Part shown: positions 24,019-27,466 of the stretch, piece by piece
How positions within the stretch are numbered: position 1 is the first letter of the stretch
Layout of the letters: each line of letters begins with the position of its first letter
NCBI GenBank assembly: GCA_015657535.1
Contig: JADHZB010000271.1
Span: 1-27,466 of the forward strand
DNA length: 27,466 nucleotides
Source of the DNA: Nephromyces sp. MM_2019
Lineage: Eukaryota > Apicomplexa > Aconoidasida > Nephromycida
Reading direction: 5' to 3'
Notes under the pieces: generated by a model
Told to the model about the DNA's origin: nothing
Seen by the model: the letters and a program-made list of their open reading frames with translations, nothing else
Database searches by the model: none
Program-made: the position numbers and the translations under genes

Positions 24019-26142
24019 ATCTAAACCTTTATTTTGCTTATATTTTATTATTCTTACTTAATCTCCTCAAGTTTTATTAAATTCGGAGCCACACTTGAGT
24101 AGGGAAGCTAGGGATGTATTGAGTGATCACAAAAGTCCAAACCAATAGATTACAGCTATAATTAACTCTTGAATTTTAAAAATATAGCATTTTCGAGCAA
24201 AATTGAAGAATTTAAAAGTTTTTATAGTTGGGAATTCAGGTTTAACTTGTATATAATAAAAGCGAATTCAAAAATTGACACAACTTCAGACAGTTTTTCA
24301 AAGCCTTGAAGATAAAATAGCTTCAAAATTTAGAAAGATGTATATAACAAATTTGATAATAAAAAAGTGTAAAATTTTTTGGAATTAGCATTAAATCAAC
24401 TATTATATTGATAACGAGGAATTACCTGATTCGCAATTTTTTTAAATATATGCTTACGTTTGATTATTTCCTTATTTTAATTGAATCTTCCCCCAGAGCA
24501 AATATACCTCAACACCGTTAATTGTTTTTACTATAGCTAGCTCATACTGGCAATTGTTACTGGAAGATCTTGATTTGCGTGACTTAGAAGTTTAGTTCTC
24601 TTTATAGATATTGCCTCATATAATTGATTTGGTAACAGATCTAAAAATCTTGAACAAGCTTTTAAGCCCATAATCAAGATTTCACAAATACTTGAAAGAA
24701 TTGAATTTTCTACGCTTTTTAAATTTAGCTATTACTACACCTTAGTTTTCTCGATTCTTTAATGTTGGTGTTTTTGTGGTTATGAACCTTCAATCACTAC
24801 ATCTGTAAATTGAAGCTTAATCTAAATGATGTAAAACTCTTAAATTTGGATTTGTTTAAAAATGGAAGCTAAAGTACATTGTAGTTGGGAATTGTTGCTT
24901 TAATTTGTTTTTAAATAAGAAATCCACACTTTGTTTTTGAGATTCACTCAAAAATGAAGGTAATTTTCTAGTTGTTTTATTGAAACAATAATCAAGTAAA
25001 ATTTTAAGCAGCATTTGCATTTTAGAGCATTTAAAAAGCCTGGGTTAACAAACAGATTTTTCGTGTTCAATTGCGAATTTGAATTTTTCAAATTGAAAGA
25101 AATATGTCCTATAAAGAGTTAGATAGTGTCAAGTTTTATTCGTTAATGAATTGGTTCAAGCCTTTCATGTAAGGATTAGAAAAATTGTGAATGTTTTTTA
25201 CATAGGGTTCTATTAATAATATAACCAATATTATCACCTTGATTGTTTTTTATTATAGCTTCAATTTGGATAAGAGTATTAATTTACATAGAATTAAGAT
25301 TATAAGAAGCTTATTTAATTTAATTAAATGCTTTGGTATTTTAGGAGTGTCCTTAAAAATAAACAAAGTTGAAAAAAAAATACTAAACTTCTGAAATTGT
25401 AGCTGGACCCTATTGTCTTAAGTAAAACAAATTTTAATATATCTAAAGTATTGTCTAAAAATTCTATAAACTCCAGAAAGATGATATTGTACTTATTGCG
25501 ATTGTGTTGAAAAAAGTATATACAAATCTATGTTATACATATTAAAGAAAAATATGAAAAATTAATTGGATAAGAGCTATACTTCAATGGAGAAAATTAA
25601 AAAATTAATTAAATTTCTATTCGAGTGATAAAATCGTCATCTGATATAAGTCTTATAACTTGCTATTTGATGCTAATTCATAATAGCAAATTCTAATTTC
25701 TATTCAGATGTTATTTCATTAACTTTTGAAAAATGTCACCGACAAAACATATTTTATAATGAGTATGTTATAATTAAGTGATGTTGTGTATTTTAATCAA
25801 AGCATTTCATTTTTATAAAAAATGAGTATTTTCTGGACATTTTCGAAGTCTCCATAATTCAACATGACAAAATGCCTCGAAGATTGAACGTTTTATCAAA
25901 CAGAAATACTGTATATTGTTTACAATATTTCGAAGACTGTGGAGGTTTGATGATGTTTCCAAATTGAATTATGGAAGTTTTGAACACATTTCTTGCGAAA
26001 ATTTCCAGGCATGCAAGTGCTTTTATCCCTTATTTTTGGGAAAAGTTTTAGATAAAAATTTGATACTAAATCCTAAGCTTGCTAAAATGTCTCGTAACAG
26101 AGAAAGTGTTCCCTATTATATCGGGACTAGATATAGTTCGTG
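24019..26142. other. Long spacer, no convincing gene
   Basis: This 2.1 kb region lies between the start of the coiled-coil gene and the stop of the hydrolase gene, both minus strand. It is AT-rich with dense stops. An open frame at 25916-26167 on the plus strand has no ATG at its start, overlaps the hydrolase stop and lacks clear coding character. An imperfect inverted repeat lies at 25841-25984. Confidence 0.5.
25841..25984. repeat. Imperfect inverted repeat
   Basis: The left arm TTTCGAAGTCTCCATAATTC (25841-25860, then AA) is partly complementary to the right arm TTGAATTATGGAAGTTTTGAA (25964-25984). The inner 12 bases pair perfectly and the outer part partially. The loop is about 100 nt. 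Confidence 0.45.
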
Positions 26143-27141
26143 TTATATCTTTGGAACCATAAAATGATTCCCCACAGCTAAAATATGGACTTTGTGGTCC
26201 TTGTTTTGGTCTAAAATGTTCTTCAATTCATTTGATGCTTCGAATTGTTCATCGTCTGCCATGTTGAAAACATCATAGTGGGACGGTATAGTGTATGGTT
26301 TGGATAAATCGTTATGGGCTTTAAAAAATTCTGACGGTGACATGTGAGCATAATGCATCATCCAATTAGGCTTGTATGCACCTATGGGTAAAATAGCTAA
26401 TCTCAAGTTTTTGAAACCAGCAAACGTTTTACCATTTCCATATCCAGTATCACCCACAAAAAAAATATCACCAGAATTTGTTTTGATAGTTAATGATGCC
26501 CATAATGCTTTGTTTCGGTCAAATAAACCCCGGGCTGACCAATGCTGCATTGGACTTAAGTAAAAGCTAACTTCTTTTGTTAATGGAACTGTTTGATACC
26601 AGTCATATGCTTCACAATTTATTTCCTTATTGTGGGATTTGATAATTGTGTCATTACCAAGTGGGGTAATAAATTTAGGATTGAATTTCTTCCACAAAGC
26701 ATCTATAGTTGGGAGGTTTAAGTGGTCATAATGATTATGACTTATCCATACTATGTCAACATTTGGTAAGTCATCAAACTTTATTCCAGGTTTCATAAAT
26801 CTTCTAGGTCCCAAAAAACTAAATGGACTTGCTCTTTCTTCCCAAATAGGATCTGTTAATATGTTTAGCCCCTCAGTTTGAATCAGAAATGTTGCATGCC
26901 CTACATTAGTTACTCTTAAGTCACTACCCATTACTTTTTTGGGTGGAATGTCATAATCCTGTTCAGTTATATAATTCCATTTGCTACGGGTTCTTGTGAT
27001 CATCCACTTTACAACTTTGAAAAATCCCTGATTATCTCTATGAGGGTTAAAATCGTTGAAAAATCTCCCATTTTGAAAGTGGTCGGATGGTTGACCTGAA
27101 TAATATATTTTCAAACTAAACGATTTGAATACAGAAAGCAT
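26143..27141 (-). CDS. Metallo-beta-lactamase-fold hydrolase, NAPE-PLD/UlaG-like
   Basis: This is a zinc hydrolase of the group that includes N-acyl-phosphatidylethanolamine phospholipase D and bacterial UlaG/RomA-like proteins. NAPE-PLD releases N-acylethanolamines from membrane phospholipid; the substrate here is not proved. The single 332-residue frame has VGHATFLIQTEGLNILTDPI (80-99) and the metal motif HNHYDH (H135, H137, D139, H140). QHWSARGLFDRN carries H200 and GDTGYG carries D231. AYKPNWMMHYAHMSP includes H266, and SHYD carries H288. These match the zinc ligands and family blocks of NAPE-PLD. The N-terminal 60 residues (HFQNGRFFND, then KVVKWMITRTRSKW) match the extension typical of this family. 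The length agrees with bacterial members (about 300-370). There is no intron, unlike every neighbour. No clear signal peptide is seen; the first 13 residues are mildly hydrophobic and basic. Confidence 0.93.
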   Translation of the reverse strand: MLSVFKSFSLKIYYSGQPSDHFQNGRFFNDFNPHRDNQGFFKVVKWMITRTRSKWNYITEQDYDIPPKKVMGSDLRVTNVGHATFLIQTEGLNILTDPIWEERASPFSFLGPRRFMKPGIKFDDLPNVDIVWISHNHYDHLNLPTIDALWKKFNPKFITPLGNDTIIKSHNKEINCEAYDWYQTVPLTKEVSFYLSPMQHWSARGLFDRNKALWASLTIKTNSGDIFFVGDTGYGNGKTFAGFKNLRLAILPIGAYKPNWMMHYAHMSPSEFFKAHNDLSKPYTIPSHYDVFNMADDEQFEASNELKNILDQNKDHKVHILAVGNHFMVPKI

Positions 27142-27466
27142 TTTTGAGTTCTTTTCTTTTTATATATTAAATAATTTTGATTAAAAAATCATTGATCAAA
27201 CTGTTTATTAAAAACAACTAAGGATTATTTTATAAGCTATTCAAATCTGAACCCAACAGAACTTTACTCTCTAAAAGGTGTGGGCAATGAGTTAGCTACA
27301 GGTAAGCTCACAAGTAGCAAATAACCGGAACTTGTGTTTTAATTTGATTCAAACATATGTTGATAGTTGTTCTCCTCTGTAGTGAATTGAAGACATATCT
27401 CATAGGCTAGTTATCTAACATTCATAATTATCTCACAAAAAAATTATACAATACAAATGCTTAAGT
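27142..27466. promoter_or_regulatory. 5' flank of the hydrolase gene
   Basis: This AT-rich stretch upstream of the minus-strand hydrolase start shows no open exon or RNA gene. It should contain that gene's promoter and leader. Confidence 0.4.

Noticed and set aside
25916..26167. Plus-strand 83-codon open frame near the hydrolase stop
   Set aside because: No ATG at its start, antisense overlap with the hydrolase end, ordinary AT-rich composition and no partner exon found.
26372..26563. Plus-strand open frame inside the hydrolase gene
   Set aside because: Antisense shadow of a strongly supported coding sequence.
1..27466. tRNA, rRNA, spliceosomal RNA genes and transposable elements
   Set aside because: I looked for TPsiC-like GGTTCGAAT boxes and other familiar landmarks; the only GGTTCGAA is a splice junction at 20758-20768 in the coiled-coil gene. 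No transposase or reverse transcriptase frame was seen.

Overview
The window is nuclear DNA of a very AT-rich, intron-dense unicellular eukaryote. Most introns are short (about 50-130 nt) with GT-AG borders, and exons are often under 150 nt. I rebuilt the genes by hand, requiring open frame, splice borders and matching intron phase at each junction. An apicomplexan or related alveolate protist fits the base composition, compact introns and gene style, but nothing here fixes the lineage. Prokaryotic features (operons, RBS, CRISPR) do not apply.

Layout, left to right: (1) a long minus-strand VPS13/chorein-family lipid-transfer gene starting at 6646 and running off the left edge, its introns full of TA/TG satellites and tandem repeats; (2) about 1.75 kb without a visible gene; (3) a complete minus-strand RNA polymerase III subunit RPC8 gene (8403-9673, five exons); (4) a 0.96 kb divergent spacer; (5) a plus-strand major-facilitator transporter (10631-13104, eleven exons); (6) a plus-strand Ser/Lys/His heptad-repeat protein (13641-15197, seven exons); (7) a short convergent spacer holding a 67-bp tandem duplication; (8) a minus-strand ten-exon gene for a tryptophan-rich, probably secreted or membrane-anchored protein of unknown family (15575-17966); (9) a divergent spacer, then a plus-strand gene for a possible mitochondrial protein (18665-19784) with a GC-AG intron; (10) a minus-strand sixteen-exon coiled-coil protein of about 826 residues (20557-24018); (11) about 2.1 kb with no convincing gene; (12) an intronless minus-strand metallo-beta-lactamase-fold hydrolase of the NAPE-PLD/UlaG type (26143-27141).

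The genes do not form a pathway; they look like ordinary eukaryotic neighbours with independent promoters. Three gene products (the Ser-rich repeat protein, the Trp-rich secreted candidate and the possible mitochondrial protein) match no family I recognise and are the best candidates for lineage-specific biology. The intronless hydrolase stands out among neighbours with 3 to 15 introns and is a candidate for horizontal acquisition or retroposition.
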